64,000 nucleotides of DNA, taken from positions 39,093 to 103,092 of the forward strand of contig JALQPE010000775.1 of the NCBI GenBank assembly GCA_030407315.1, read 5' to 3'. The notes beneath the pieces are model-generated. The model was not told the DNA's origin. It was given only the letters and a program-made list of their open reading frames with translations, and did not search any database. Positions 50,561-60,421 of this stretch are shown here, one piece after another. The stretch is from Asparagopsis taxiformis (lineage: Eukaryota > Rhodophyta > Florideophyceae > Bonnemaisoniales > Bonnemaisoniaceae). The position numbers and the translations under genes are program-made. The first letter of the stretch is position 1, and every line of letters starts with the position of its first letter.

Positions 50561-52180
50561 ATGTCTTCTTCGCTTGTGCTCCCATTATCAGTTGGGGCTC
50601 TGAATGCAATTCGATTTCTTCTCTATCTCCTCATCATAAATCCACTACTTTCTCAGGCAAACCAATCACTCACTGCTGTCTACCTCCGCTACTTACTAGC
50701 TCGTGATGGGGGCTTCGTAGTGAACGCAAACCGATCAGCAAGGGGATTGCAAATCTGGTTTCCAGAATGGCAAAACTACGCCTCTATTCGAAAAATCTCA
50801 CTCTTCTTTGTTCTCAATTTGCTGTTCTCGATGGTCAGTCGCGCATTGGAACTTACCGCCGAATATGGCTTTGGTTCAACCATGACGTTTTCTTCCCAGC
50901 CTAAAATGATGCTTGCGTACGGAACTAATGTTAACCTCGATGCAGGTCCTGCTGGATTTCAAATGGAACCTGAGCGAGAAAATTTAACTCTCTTCTATGG
51001 AAACTGCAGTTCCAGAAATGCAACACATTATCTCTACAGAGTTCCTGTTCTTATGGGCAAACATGTTTCTTGTCCTGCTCAAAATCAGGAACACAGCATT
51101 CTTGTCCCGTTGAATCAGTGCTTCGCAGGCAGAAGCCCAAGTGGGAGTGTGTGTGAAAAAACGATAGAGGACGTGCCCTCATTGATTTCATTTGATCCAC
51201 ACCGGCTAGGTCGGTTGCGATATCACAACACAGCCGGTCCATCAATATTGCGCATAAGCAAAACAGTTATACTGAAAGACGCCGATGACAACCAAAGTCG
51301 CCTTTATGGGTGGTTTGAGGGAGATATATATTTCAATTCAACATTAAACTTTTCTAGGGAAGATGGTATCTCTGTTTCACGGGTAATTTCCCGAGGTGAT
51401 AAGTACCAATTCAGGATGTACAATTTCGAGCAGTATTCTGAAAAGGGCAAGAACGTATCTCTGTTGGAAAGAAGGGATCTAGGAACATTGGAACTGATTA
51501 CGCCGATTGGGATCATGTTATTTGGCGTCCGCGATAGGGCCCACTCAAAAACTGGCAGTGCGCAGTTATCTAAAGTAGTCGATTCTGGTTTTGAGGAGTA
51601 TGCTGCAGGGTTGAGAGAAAAGTGGGCATGGACTGGACAAATGCTTACCACAATATCTCCATATCACAGGATGGTGATCGGGCAATTACTGTCGAGTTCA
51701 TGGGGTCATGAAAAACAATTTCGACCAAGTAGACGTGATTTTGAACAGTATTTCGCAGATGAACAGGCGCTCATAAGTTGGGCGAACGCTGGTTTTAGAC
51801 CGTCTCTTCTAGGGAGAAGCAACAGTCATACGACAGAAATCAGCGTTATTGTAACGGAGAAGAGTGGTATAAGAGGGACGGTCGAACCCATTGGTTACAT
51901 TTCAATCATCATTGTATCGTTCATTGCGCTGATTGGAAATGCAATGGTGCTGTTATCTTACGTAATTGGAAATCAGAGAATTGATGTTACAATAGGTTCG
52001 TTGTGGGATCGATTGCGCAATGAAACAGCCCGATACGATGACTGGCAGTACAGCGCTACAGCAGCTCGTGCGTTTCTATTTGGATGTTACTTGAAGCATG
52101 ACGATGTTCGTATTGGGCCGGTACCTGGAAACAAAGAGAGCTTACTTATGCCTGCATTGAGCGATTCTGATTATGAGTAA
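50561..52180 (+). CDS. Large N-glycosylated membrane protein, unknown family
   Basis: 539 residues. An N-terminal hydrophobic segment (about 4-32) could be a signal anchor, and a second lies at about 77-95 (ISLFFVLNLLFSMV). A long luminal or extracellular region (100-445) has seven or more N-X-S/T sites (NLT, NCS, NAT, NQS, NST, NFS, NVS) and paired Cys. A strong C-terminal helix (about 447-472, GYISIIIVSFIALIGNAMVLLSYVIG) is followed by a cytosolic tail of about 65 residues ending DSDYE. The topology suggests a plasma-membrane or secretory-pathway protein. No catalytic motif or known fold recognised. Intact and intronless. It sits among the four-helix protein genes without sequence similarity to them. 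Confidence 0.75.
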   Translation: MSSSLVLPLSVGALNAIRFLLYLLIINPLLSQANQSLTAVYLRYLLARDGGFVVNANRSARGLQIWFPEWQNYASIRKISLFFVLNLLFSMVSRALELTAEYGFGSTMTFSSQPKMMLAYGTNVNLDAGPAGFQMEPERENLTLFYGNCSSRNATHYLYRVPVLMGKHVSCPAQNQEHSILVPLNQCFAGRSPSGSVCEKTIEDVPSLISFDPHRLGRLRYHNTAGPSILRISKTVILKDADDNQSRLYGWFEGDIYFNSTLNFSREDGISVSRVISRGDKYQFRMYNFEQYSEKGKNVSLLERRDLGTLELITPIGIMLFGVRDRAHSKTGSAQLSKVVDSGFEEYAAGLREKWAWTGQMLTTISPYHRMVIGQLLSSSWGHEKQFRPSRRDFEQYFADEQALISWANAGFRPSLLGRSNSHTTEISVIVTEKSGIRGTVEPIGYISIIIVSFIALIGNAMVLLSYVIGNQRIDVTIGSLWDRLRNETARYDDWQYSATAARAFLFGCYLKHDDVRIGPVPGNKESLLMPALSDSDYE

Positions 52181-52874
52181 TCTAATTTTTGGACGAAGAA
52201 ACTTTGACGAGGAGATATCTCCATTCATGCTACATACCACACGAATACTGCCTGGTCGGCTTGTGATGCAGCCTTCTTGTAGATATCTTGAATACTTTCC
52301 GGAAGAGAAACACAGTGGATTAAATTGATCAGTATGGTTGGGATGACAATTCCGAAGTTATTGCAGGGTTGTGTTGACGTTTTCGGGCTTGAAATACGGA
52401 GTTATTCCAAAGCACTCTTTCCGGTTCACTGCATTACATATTTCATCAGTTCACTACGCTTTCGAATCCAAACCAGTCGTGGACTAGAAATCTCCGGCGA
52501 CATACTTGTAAATCCTCCAGGCCAAAGCGAGAACACAACACAATTTTGAAACGTTTTGCGTTTTTTTTCTGAGCGCTAAAAGATCGTCCACGGTGATGAG
52601 TTATATTCAGAATCGGTTGCAAATGAGGTAGAGGAAAGGTAGTCCTGGTCGTGTGCCAAGATGTGATTCAGGCTTTGCAGTGCCAGTTACTAAACGATTT
52701 GGGTAAGATGCGTTTCCTCAATGAATTAGTCCGGAAACCAGTCTCTGAAATTGAAGTCTCCCGAGTCGGGGGTCAGCTCTGGATCATATTCACTACTAGC
52801 TTGAATATAAACCAACACTCGCATCCAAGACAGAATTTACAAGTCAAATCGAAAATGGCAGAAGGTTCATCAAG
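52181..52874. other. Intergenic region between convergent genes
   Basis: 3' flanks of two convergent genes. Short frames at 52325 and 52651 have no support. Confidence 0.5.
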
Positions 52875-54749
52875 CTAAACTTCAAACGACAAAGTGCTAT
52901 CCGCTCGTTCCAACTTGGACATACTTTCACTCTCTGCATGATTTCCATCGAAATTGCGCCATGCCATGCACCATTCCGCAATTGCAATGCCAGAGCCCAC
53001 TGAATGCGTCACACCAGCGAGACTACCCCCTGCAACTGCAACTCTCACCGCTCTCAACATAGCTCCAAACACATCTATGCCATCTACGAGGCCGCTCACA
53101 CCTGCTCCTGTAACATTTGTGAAACTCTCATTGTCCACATTGGCTGCTACTACTTCGTCGAGATCTCCTGTCAGACCTCTAACTCTCAACTCTACGATTA
53201 CTGCAAATGCAAACCACGCAATAGACATTAAGCATAACAAAACGGATTCCAAGACATACGGCATACCTTTCCTGCCGAAATATCGCAACGAATGCCAGAT
53301 AACAATCATGATCAACAACCCGGTCATGACCACCCCGGCGGCAACTATCGCTGCACATGTATGACTATTTTCCGTGGCAGCATTCACCAGTTGTGATAAA
53401 ATGCCCTCTTCCGAGTTTTGCGTATCAATGCTCGGTGCCGCAAGGAACAGACATACGCCGGTACCAGGAAAGACCTGTGGCATGATTCGATCCGCTGTGA
53501 CGCCCCACATGAGGATTCCAAAAACAAAGTCCAATATATAAAGCACGTAGCGCGCAATTTCGTACAACAACGGCATGTCTCGTTTCACATACTTTGTTGA
53601 GATACCAGATAGTGTGCGAGTGGTGGCCTGAAGGACACTGGCACCGTTTCGAGTATGCGCCTCAAATGTTGAACTTTCAAGACGAACTGCATCAAGAATG
53701 GTCGCGGATGCGTAAGGTGAAGTTGGTGCAAGTGTAGGAGAGGATGGATAGACGGTAGTTGAATTCGGTGTGGACACTGCATTACGGTCGAATGATTTTT
53801 GCCGATTTGAGTTTGGCTCCCGAGACGTTCGATTCGTCAGAGATGTTCTATCAGTTGCAGCATCACGTCGCGACGCACCACGCCCGCTTTGCAGTGCCCG
53901 AAATGCCTGTGCTCGTCGTAATTGTCGCGAGGAACTCCCCTGTGAATCGTTGCTGGTGCGCGACGATTCGGATTGCGACGAGTGTGTCCGTCGATCTCGT
54001 GATGAATTTGAGCCCGGAAAACTTGGAAGCGGCGCTGGTGTTCGACTTGTCGACAGTGATTTGGTTCGACTGGGCGTTGACGAGGATCGAACGAGCCCGC
54101 TGGAGGCGTTCTGTGAATTTGCAGATCTGATGCGTGAATCGGCGTTGCCTCGAGGTAGTTTGTCTGGATATCTTGAACGCTCCATTGGGATGGGAGTAGT
54201 CGTCGTCGGAACAGTCGCAATCGGATTGTCCGAAATCGATGTCCTGGCTGTCAGGAATGAGTTTTCCGAAGAGTCAGATGCTTTTTCAGAAGCTGAAGAA
54301 GCAGTTGCAGTTATTTTCGAACGGTCGATAGGCGGCAGTGATGTGGAAGATGAAGCAAGTGGTGGTTCCGAGGTCGTCTCCTGTATGGATATTGTAGGGT
54401 TGGCAGTCACCGAAGTCTCTACCTCTAGTTTGGATATGGTGTCCGCAAGCGATGTTTCTGAACATTTCTTCAAGATAGCTTGGTTGGAAAGTGGCGGCGG
54501 CGGCAACTGTGTTGTTTTCGAAAATGAGAAATTCCTGCGTTGTGTTCGCCTTCTACGCGTCGATTTGGACGGGGCATGTCGCTCTGAAGGTTGTATCTCT
54601 GACTCCACGGATTCGAAACGTGAATCAGCGCTAGTGGTTCGTACGCCTTGCTGTGCAAATTGCGAATCTGATCTTTCGGAGTCGGTGTCTGTTGATTCGG
54701 AACTTGCAGCGGATTGCGTCTCCGGTTTGTCCGGAGGGTTTGATGCCAT
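52875..54749 (-). CDS. Four-helix membrane protein with long Ser-rich N-terminus
   Basis: 624 residues. Residues 1-390 are Ser/Thr/Arg-rich and low in complexity, with a basic patch (STRRRRTQRRNFSFSK near 65-80) and many SR pairs, and are likely disordered and phosphorylated. The membrane core follows. Helix 1 is at about 398-420 (LYILDFVFGILMWGVTAD). A Cys-containing loop is longer than in paralogues. Helix 2 is at about 465-488 (AAIVAAGVVMTGLLIMIVIWHSLRYF), helix 3 at about 498-520 (LESVLLCLMSIAWFAFAVIVEL) and helix 4 at about 565-590 (VAGGSLAGVTHSVGSGIAI). It keeps the helix-1 Asp-Phe, CAA before helix 2, WHS after it, and Gly-Val-Thr-His in helix 4. A 362-codon frame lies antisense to it, a composition artefact. 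Confidence 0.8.
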   Translation of the reverse strand: MASNPPDKPETQSAASSESTDTDSERSDSQFAQQGVRTTSADSRFESVESEIQPSERHAPSKSTRRRRTQRRNFSFSKTTQLPPPPLSNQAILKKCSETSLADTISKLEVETSVTANPTISIQETTSEPPLASSSTSLPPIDRSKITATASSASEKASDSSENSFLTARTSISDNPIATVPTTTTPIPMERSRYPDKLPRGNADSRIRSANSQNASSGLVRSSSTPSRTKSLSTSRTPAPLPSFPGSNSSRDRRTHSSQSESSRTSNDSQGSSSRQLRRAQAFRALQSGRGASRRDAATDRTSLTNRTSREPNSNRQKSFDRNAVSTPNSTTVYPSSPTLAPTSPYASATILDAVRLESSTFEAHTRNGASVLQATTRTLSGISTKYVKRDMPLLYEIARYVLYILDFVFGILMWGVTADRIMPQVFPGTGVCLFLAAPSIDTQNSEEGILSQLVNAATENSHTCAAIVAAGVVMTGLLIMIVIWHSLRYFGRKGMPYVLESVLLCLMSIAWFAFAVIVELRVRGLTGDLDEVVAANVDNESFTNVTGAGVSGLVDGIDVFGAMLRAVRVAVAGGSLAGVTHSVGSGIAIAEWCMAWRNFDGNHAESESMSKLERADSTLSFEV

Positions 54750-55595
54750 TTCGTCGCTGCGGCTGCAATTGGTAATCTGTACGCGTCTGGATAGAAGGCC
54801 GGCAGCGGAAGTTGAAACTGTTGAATCGTCTCACGTTGGAGGGCGCGTTTGGTTGTGATTCACTGCGGAAGATTTAGGCTGACTGAATGAAAGGATAGAG
54901 AACATGGCGTTCGGATGTGGACGCGTGATTTGATGTATGAACGTTACTGTGGAAAGTTGGCGGGACAGATGTTTCGTTGAAGCGGTGCAATTAGTTTGTT
55001 ACGAAAAGTGTGAAACGGCAGTGCGCATGAAAAGGGGAAACAGTAGTAATGGCGTGTGATTGTACAGTCGCCATCTGGACAGGACAAGACAACTGATGTC
55101 GTGGTGCAGTGTTACAAAGCCGTTGGAGATGCAACTGCAACTGGATTGAAGCATGTGTTGGTGCGGCTCGTGCGTGTACATGTTTCAAATCTGAAGATAG
55201 ACGGTTGCAGAGAGGCGGGCTGGTGGCACGTTACGCAATCATCGCATCGCAGAAGAGGATCGATCACCTGCTGAGGCGGTGAATGCGCCAAATGATTGGA
55301 CATGACAGACGAGATTGTCTAGCAATGGTGCAGCGTCTGACAAATGAGATTGGGTCGCTTGTGTGGTGAAGGTAACAAGTCGTGCGACGATGTGAGGTGA
55401 TGAGCACGTACCAATTGGACTGCAGGCTACGCGTAAGGACATGATGTGGTACATTTGATTTTCAGAAAATGTTTTTCCGTTATCGTGGTCGACTCGCGCC
55501 GGTTCCAGTTGCTGTGTTTTGCAGTGAAGATGATCGCCAGGGCTAACCTGGCTCGCCAGCTGATATACAGTCAAGTAGTTTACCCAAGTTTGAGG
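54750..55595. other. Intergenic region
   Basis: Between two same-strand family members. No gene or repeat recognised. Confidence 0.5.
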
Positions 55596-56183
55596 CTACA
55601 CAGCGACGGCATCTTCGCGTAAAGAGTCGGAACCACTATCATCAACAAGACGCTCTTCTCTCCACTGCACAAACGCCAATAACACGCCTGCGAAATGGGT
55701 AAACATCGTCACCCAACAAGCGGCGATAACGACACGGACATCGGTTGAAGCGCTACGAATCTGTGCTGATGGTTTCGCCAACGTGACAACGGCCAATACA
55801 AGCCACACAAGTGCCATCACGAACAATAGCGCCATCTCGGTGCCGTACTCCAATCCACGCTTACCGAAATGGTGCGCGGAATGCCATGCAATCAATAGCA
55901 ACATCACCACGGTCAACACCACGCCTGCAGCGATCACCAACGCGCACGTCCAATCGGCGCGCTGCAATACGTGCATATCGGAGCCGTCTGCGCGTCGGGC
56001 GAATAAATTACATGTTGCCGATACGACTGTACCGGGTACCAAGGGTACATAGAATGACGGTAGCACATCATCAACCGTAGTAGCCCATGCGACGATGCCG
56101 AATATAATGTTGCACGCGTAGAAAAAGTATCGCAGCGCCTCGAATGCAAGCAATCGACATTGCAGAGTGTCGCCGGGCTGCAT
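55596..56183 (-). CDS. Four-helix membrane protein, short form
   Basis: 195 residues without the long low-complexity N-terminus. Helices at about 12-35 (LRYFFYACNIIFGIVAWATTVDD), 80-104 (CALVIAAGVVLTVVMLLLIAWHSAHHF), 112-135 (MALLFVMALVWLVLAVVTLA) and 146-168 (VVIAACWVTMFTHFAGVLLAF). The acidic C-terminal tail ends DSLREDAVAV. It shares the AWHS motif after helix 2 with the 52875 protein and the overall pattern with the others. It may represent the minimal core of the family. Confidence 0.75.
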   Translation of the reverse strand: MQPGDTLQCRLLAFEALRYFFYACNIIFGIVAWATTVDDVLPSFYVPLVPGTVVSATCNLFARRADGSDMHVLQRADWTCALVIAAGVVLTVVMLLLIAWHSAHHFGKRGLEYGTEMALLFVMALVWLVLAVVTLAKPSAQIRSASTDVRVVIAACWVTMFTHFAGVLLAFVQWREERLVDDSGSDSLREDAVAV

Positions 56184-57916
56184 GGCGACGATGAGCTCGG
56201 GTGATGATGGTTTCTAGTCGATTAGCAGAGATAGTATGTGCATGACGCGACGACGGGTAGTCGTCGGATGCTTTGAGGAGTTGGACATGGCGTGTCGGGA
56301 GATTGACGGCGCGAATAGACGGTCAAAGTGTGGGATGGTTCATGTTTGTCAATCGTCATCGGCGGGCTAATTGGGTGTTTTTGTTTCTTATTCTGGTTGG
56401 TCCACTTGTCAATAACATAATCAAGTTTGATATCTCATCCATCACAGTCTGCATGGGCGGAATACGTAACTTTTGCTTATGCTCTCTACGATACACATCT
56501 GCGTTGCGCTGGCACTCAACGTTGACGATGTCGGAAGCATGTCATGGAAGGTTTGGGGATCGATGGCAGATCGCGGCTGCATCCGTGGACTTGGGGCAGG
56601 GATGGGATGGGATGGGACGGGACGTATCACAGCTCAGCTCTATATTTTGTACGATCATTACACAATTTGAGCTGTTTATCGCAAGCTGCGGCACGGCAAG
56701 TTGCAAACGGATCACGTGTGTATGCGGTACGTTTTCCGTCGCGAGAGGGCGTGAATTGAATTGCATCGTCGAGGTATCGCGATATTGTTGTAAGCAAGTT
56801 GAGCTGCTCGGCCGAGACGCGTGGCATGTCATCCAGCAAGTGCAGCTGCTATCGACAGGGTGTAGAAGTAAAACATTCTCATCGAGCAACGATGTCGTAA
56901 CTATCTGGACGGTCGCGTTGAGATATGCGCTTGCGCCTCTAGCTAGTAGGTGTACTTTTCGGCATCGCCATATCCACGCTCTAGTTGCCTGTCTCATTCG
57001 TGCAAAGCTGCGGTCGCATGTGGCTTTGATACGGTGTCAGACTGTTATCGGAAAAAGTTGTTTTCGAGAGATGATGTTGTTGATGCAATAAAATTAGTGA
57101 GATCGATCTGGAAGTTCTGAAAGAGTCCATGTCACGCGTAACAAGCTTGGGTCTCGTAGTAGCAGGCGCGTATATTGGGCTCAACACGCGAGATGTTGCT
57201 GAGGGAACGCCACTCGCTGAGAAAAGCATCGACTCGTATGTGACGCACGGATAAACCAGCCGGTATGATCGAGTAAGAGGTGGATTCGCTGACGTCGACC
57301 AACGTCTGTAATTTATTTGAAAAGTAACCACGAGGTGGCGGCATGATTCGCTCGATCACTGTCAGCAGTACTTGCGAATTACAGTTGGTCCACAAATTCG
57401 TTTTCAAACATGACATGTGCGCCAACCTCCCGTCCCAACTTTAAAATTCATTGCTGTATGCCAGTCCGCTCGCTATTCAACAATTGTTCCAGTTTGCTCA
57501 TTTAATTCACTCTATCATCACCATCACGTCACATCCTCCACGTCTGCTCACTGCACTTGGCCTACAACTCCGAATACAACTCATCCATCCTAATCCCAGC
57601 ACTTCCACTCGCTCACGCACATTGCTTTCGCATGCCCACTTTTTTCCGTTAGTAGCGCAGCGACCTTCCATTTATCATCGTTCCACGTAGAAACTGTCAA
57701 ATCTTGATCCCTCAGAACAGATTAGTCAAACTTGTATCTTCTCAATGTCACGCGATAGAAGACTCCACTTGCCCCGAAGCGTGAAATCCATTACACACGC
57801 CAACCATCTGCTACAAACTGCGCTTGATCTCCCCGAGCGCCCCTTGAACCAATATGCTACGTGCACCGCCGTGATTCTAACACAGCTTAACACGCCCAAA
57901 CTCACAAACCATTCGC
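56184..57916. other. Intergenic region with uncertain ORFs
   Basis: Contains a 272-codon frame (56273-57091, plus strand, TTG at the left end, Cys-rich, no domain), a minus frame of 97 codons (57425-57132, LLTVIERIMPPPRGYFSNKL), and a G-run array GGGGCAGGGATGGGATGGG near 56593. None is strong enough to call a gene. A small promoter-proximal region precedes the secreted protein gene. Confidence 0.4.
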
Positions 57917-57924
57917 TATAAATA
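57917..57924 (+). promoter_or_regulatory. TATA box
   Basis: TATAAATA 82 bp upstream of the start codon at 57999. Confidence 0.75.
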
Positions 57925-57998
57925 CCCACCTCCCTACCCCCGTATCTCGCGAAAAAAACAATTATCTCCCCGACATTCTGCACCTCTACCAGCCAGCC

Positions 57999-59555
57999 AT
58001 GGCTTTCTCCAAAACTATCTTCCTTCTGTTCACTTTCCTCTTCTTCTCACATGCAGCTACTCAAAATGTTCCAACAGACCCCTCCGCCGAGGGCGCCCGT
58101 CAACTCGGCCGTCCGATTTCTATCTTCGACTTCCGTTTCCGGATCGCACCTGCCAATCTCGCTCTGGAACAACCTATGCAGTTCCGCTCCCTATTCCTAT
58201 TCGTCGCCGCATTGTACAATAATGCTGTCATTCAGTCCGAAACTGGTGTGTTTGTAAACGGCTCTGAACCCCTGCAGCGAATCCCCGCTGATCCCTTCGA
58301 TCTCGGTGTTCGTAACGCTGCCATCGCCGTGGCTATCGCCGTAAGAGTCTCCGGGCTTGGGGTCGCACAGGCCATTAGTGATATCGGATCTACACTCTTC
58401 CTAGATCTCCCAGTTCGTCTCGAGGATCTCAAACGGGACAATCCAGACTTTGAAAATCTTCGCATCGGATTTGAGGTTACCCGAGATGTCCTTGCTCAAC
58501 TTGCGGACAAAGATGGCTTCAATGAATTCGGGAAAGATGACGGTTCAGTCGCCAACCTCATGCCCTTCGAAGATCTCACTGGCTTCAAGCCAATTAATTC
58601 ACCAGAGAATATTGTGGATCTACGTCGCTGGACGCCGCTTATTGTAAATCCCAACCCGCGCGTCAGTTTCGGCACTTTCGTCACACAGAGGTTCCCCGCA
58701 CCACAGGCCGCATTCGTGGATACAATTCTGTTGAGGCCCGCTTTTGCAAATGCACAGGCACTTGCCGACCCCTATCGCATGAGAATTCCGCAACGCGCCA
58801 CATGTGATCCCCGAAGACTTCGAAGACAGAACAGACTGGTGAGAAGATTGTGCAGAGAGACAGCAGAAGTCATCCGAAAGAGAGCAAACTTGACTGATAG
58901 ACAAAAGGCAATTGCGGCATATTATGATAATCTCGGTCGCCTTGGTATGCTCATTCGTTTCATTCCACTCAATCGAATGCTCTCCATAGATGACGCTTTT
59001 ACATACCTGTATCTCGCTGACGCTGGTATGTACGAGTTGACACTCCTGGTGTGGAGAGATTTGCGTCGTACACAGACGGTGCGCCCAGTGACACTTATTC
59101 AAAACCTGTACAAGGACGTTCGCATTGCGGGAGAGGACGGTCCGATACTCGGTCAGGACTTTGGCTCCTTCGTCAGGACGCCTCCGTATCCAGAATTCCC
59201 CAGTTTGCACGCAGCCATGTGTCAGTACTTTGCCGATGTATCCGAACTGGCGCTAGGAACAAGTTCAATTGTAATCGACGATGTTTTGTTCGATGGCACA
59301 GCTGTTCCGGCTGGTCCTTTTGCCGATATCAATTTCCCAGTGCTAGATATCCGTATCCGAGATGTGCAAACCGATATTGCTGATGCATGCAGCGAGAGCC
59401 GAATCAACACCGGTGTCAACCTGAGGTCATCGGTCGAGGCGGGTCGTAGGTTGGGTAGGGCTGTGGCCCAGGAGTACATCAGACGGATGGCGTGCATTGC
59501 CCCGAACAGTGCGTTCCTGCCGCCATGTGAAGATCGTGGTCATGCACGTGAGTAA
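57999..59555 (+). CDS. Secreted vanadium-haloperoxidase/PAP2-fold homologue with a degenerate metal site
   Basis: 518 residues with a signal peptide (1-20, FSKTIFLLFTFLFFSHA). The C-terminal part follows the vanadium haloperoxidase / type-2 acid phosphatase layout: a helix ending in VWRD, then RPVTLI (R362), then PPYPEFPSLHA with H404 (families have PSGH), then SRINTGVNL (S467, R468). In active members the last motif reads SRIxxGxH with His bonding vanadate; here position 474 is Asn. The Asp four residues further is Ser, the PSGH glycine is Leu403, and the usual Lys before RPVT aligns with Leu. The fold is therefore probably kept without the vanadate site. It may be a structural or binding pseudoenzyme, or act by a different chemistry. 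Red algae are rich in haloperoxidases. Intact, with a TATA box. Confidence 0.75.
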   Translation: MAFSKTIFLLFTFLFFSHAATQNVPTDPSAEGARQLGRPISIFDFRFRIAPANLALEQPMQFRSLFLFVAALYNNAVIQSETGVFVNGSEPLQRIPADPFDLGVRNAAIAVAIAVRVSGLGVAQAISDIGSTLFLDLPVRLEDLKRDNPDFENLRIGFEVTRDVLAQLADKDGFNEFGKDDGSVANLMPFEDLTGFKPINSPENIVDLRRWTPLIVNPNPRVSFGTFVTQRFPAPQAAFVDTILLRPAFANAQALADPYRMRIPQRATCDPRRLRRQNRLVRRLCRETAEVIRKRANLTDRQKAIAAYYDNLGRLGMLIRFIPLNRMLSIDDAFTYLYLADAGMYELTLLVWRDLRRTQTVRPVTLIQNLYKDVRIAGEDGPILGQDFGSFVRTPPYPEFPSLHAAMCQYFADVSELALGTSSIVIDDVLFDGTAVPAGPFADINFPVLDIRIRDVQTDIADACSESRINTGVNLRSSVEAGRRLGRAVAQEYIRRMACIAPNSAFLPPCEDRGHARE

Positions 59556-59795
59556 ATTTAATGTTATTTCTGCATACACTGTATTTTGAGTAATGCATTA
59601 AATTTGAAGTCCGACACAGTTAACGAACGACATTGGAGAATTAAAAATAATTGTACTTTTAGTAGTCCGTTTCCGGTCGTTCCTAGTTCTACGTAAAGCT
59701 AGTTGAGTAACCAATTTTTTATAGCTTATCCTAGAGTTCTAGCTTTCTACGTTGCGGCGCAATCGGCGATTGTTCCCGCCGGCATCAGAAATTTC

Positions 59796-59833
59796 GGCCA
59801 CAGCTGAACGGTCGGAACCGTGCAGCTGTGGCC
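59796..59833. repeat. Nested perfect hairpin
   Basis: Outer arms GGCCACAGCTG and CAGCTGTGGCC enclose inner arms ACGGT and ACCGT around CGGA, with a single A/G mismatch between them. Flanking AAATTT and AAATTT extend the symmetry. A second inverted repeat, GCTGGCGT...ACGCCAGC around ACTGTACAGT, follows at 59895-59921. Possibly part of a small foldback element. Confidence 0.85.
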
Positions 59834-60070
59834 AAAAATTTTTTTGCCGAAAGGGCGCGCCACGGCGAGCACAGGGGAGAGTGGAGGATACACCGCTGGC
59901 GTACTGTACAGTGACGCCAGCAGTGCTTGAATCACCACATGTGCCACGTGGACAAAATAAAGTCCAACCATTGGTTAAACCCAAGCGTACTAGGGGATGA
60001 TTGGTTCGTGAATTTGAACGGTCCTCAGTGAGCGTGACAATTAAATTATTTTCATATGTATTAATATAAG

Positions 60071-60421
60071 GTGGAGTGGCCAATCACAAGTGGTGGCCTG
60101 ATGAAGGGTGGACATCTAGAGAATTGTACGTTCCAGCACCAGTGCTGCAAAGGGGCGAATTCTATACTCAACAAAGGAGATCCAGTACGCAATTTCTTGA
60201 CAGCAGCACATGAATGGATAAGTGTCACGACAATATATTGTAGAAATGGGTTTGTGTTCCATTGTGACACATCTATTTTCATTTTTGATACCCATCCAAA
60301 CGATGTAATAAAACAGGGTCCAAAGCTCTATCCTTCACCGAAAAAACGATTGCTAAAGTTTTGCACCTCGAAGTTCTTCAGCTTTACCATAGATGGGGAT
60401 AAAGTGTCTCTTAATCTGTAA
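60071..60421 (+). CDS. Doubtful ORF, possible gene fragment
   Basis: 117 codons from GTG (first ATG about 30 bp further). The second half (GFVFHCDTSIFIFDTHPNDVIKQGPKLYPS) looks protein-like, with a pattern faintly like cysteine-protease fragments from mobile elements (a conserved DTH after a hydrophobic strand). Not enough to assign. Confidence 0.25.
   Translation: MEWPITSGGLMKGGHLENCTFQHQCCKGANSILNKGDPVRNFLTAAHEWISVTTIYCRNGFVFHCDTSIFIFDTHPNDVIKQGPKLYPSPKKRLLKFCTSKFFSFTIDGDKVSLNL

Noticed and set aside
53770..54858. 362-codon plus-strand ORF antisense to the Ser-rich four-helix protein
   Set aside because: Its frame mirrors the Ser/Arg-rich codons of the real gene. It has no domain, and the minus strand carries clear paralogue motifs.
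56593..56624. G-quadruplex-like run as a telomeric repeat
   Set aside because: Only a few GGGAT/GGGAC units, isolated; not a telomere array.
56273..57091. 272-codon ORF upstream of the short four-helix gene
   Set aside because: Long but begins at TTG, is Cys/Trp/His-rich, has no domain, and spans a likely promoter and a G-run. Noted as uncertain only.
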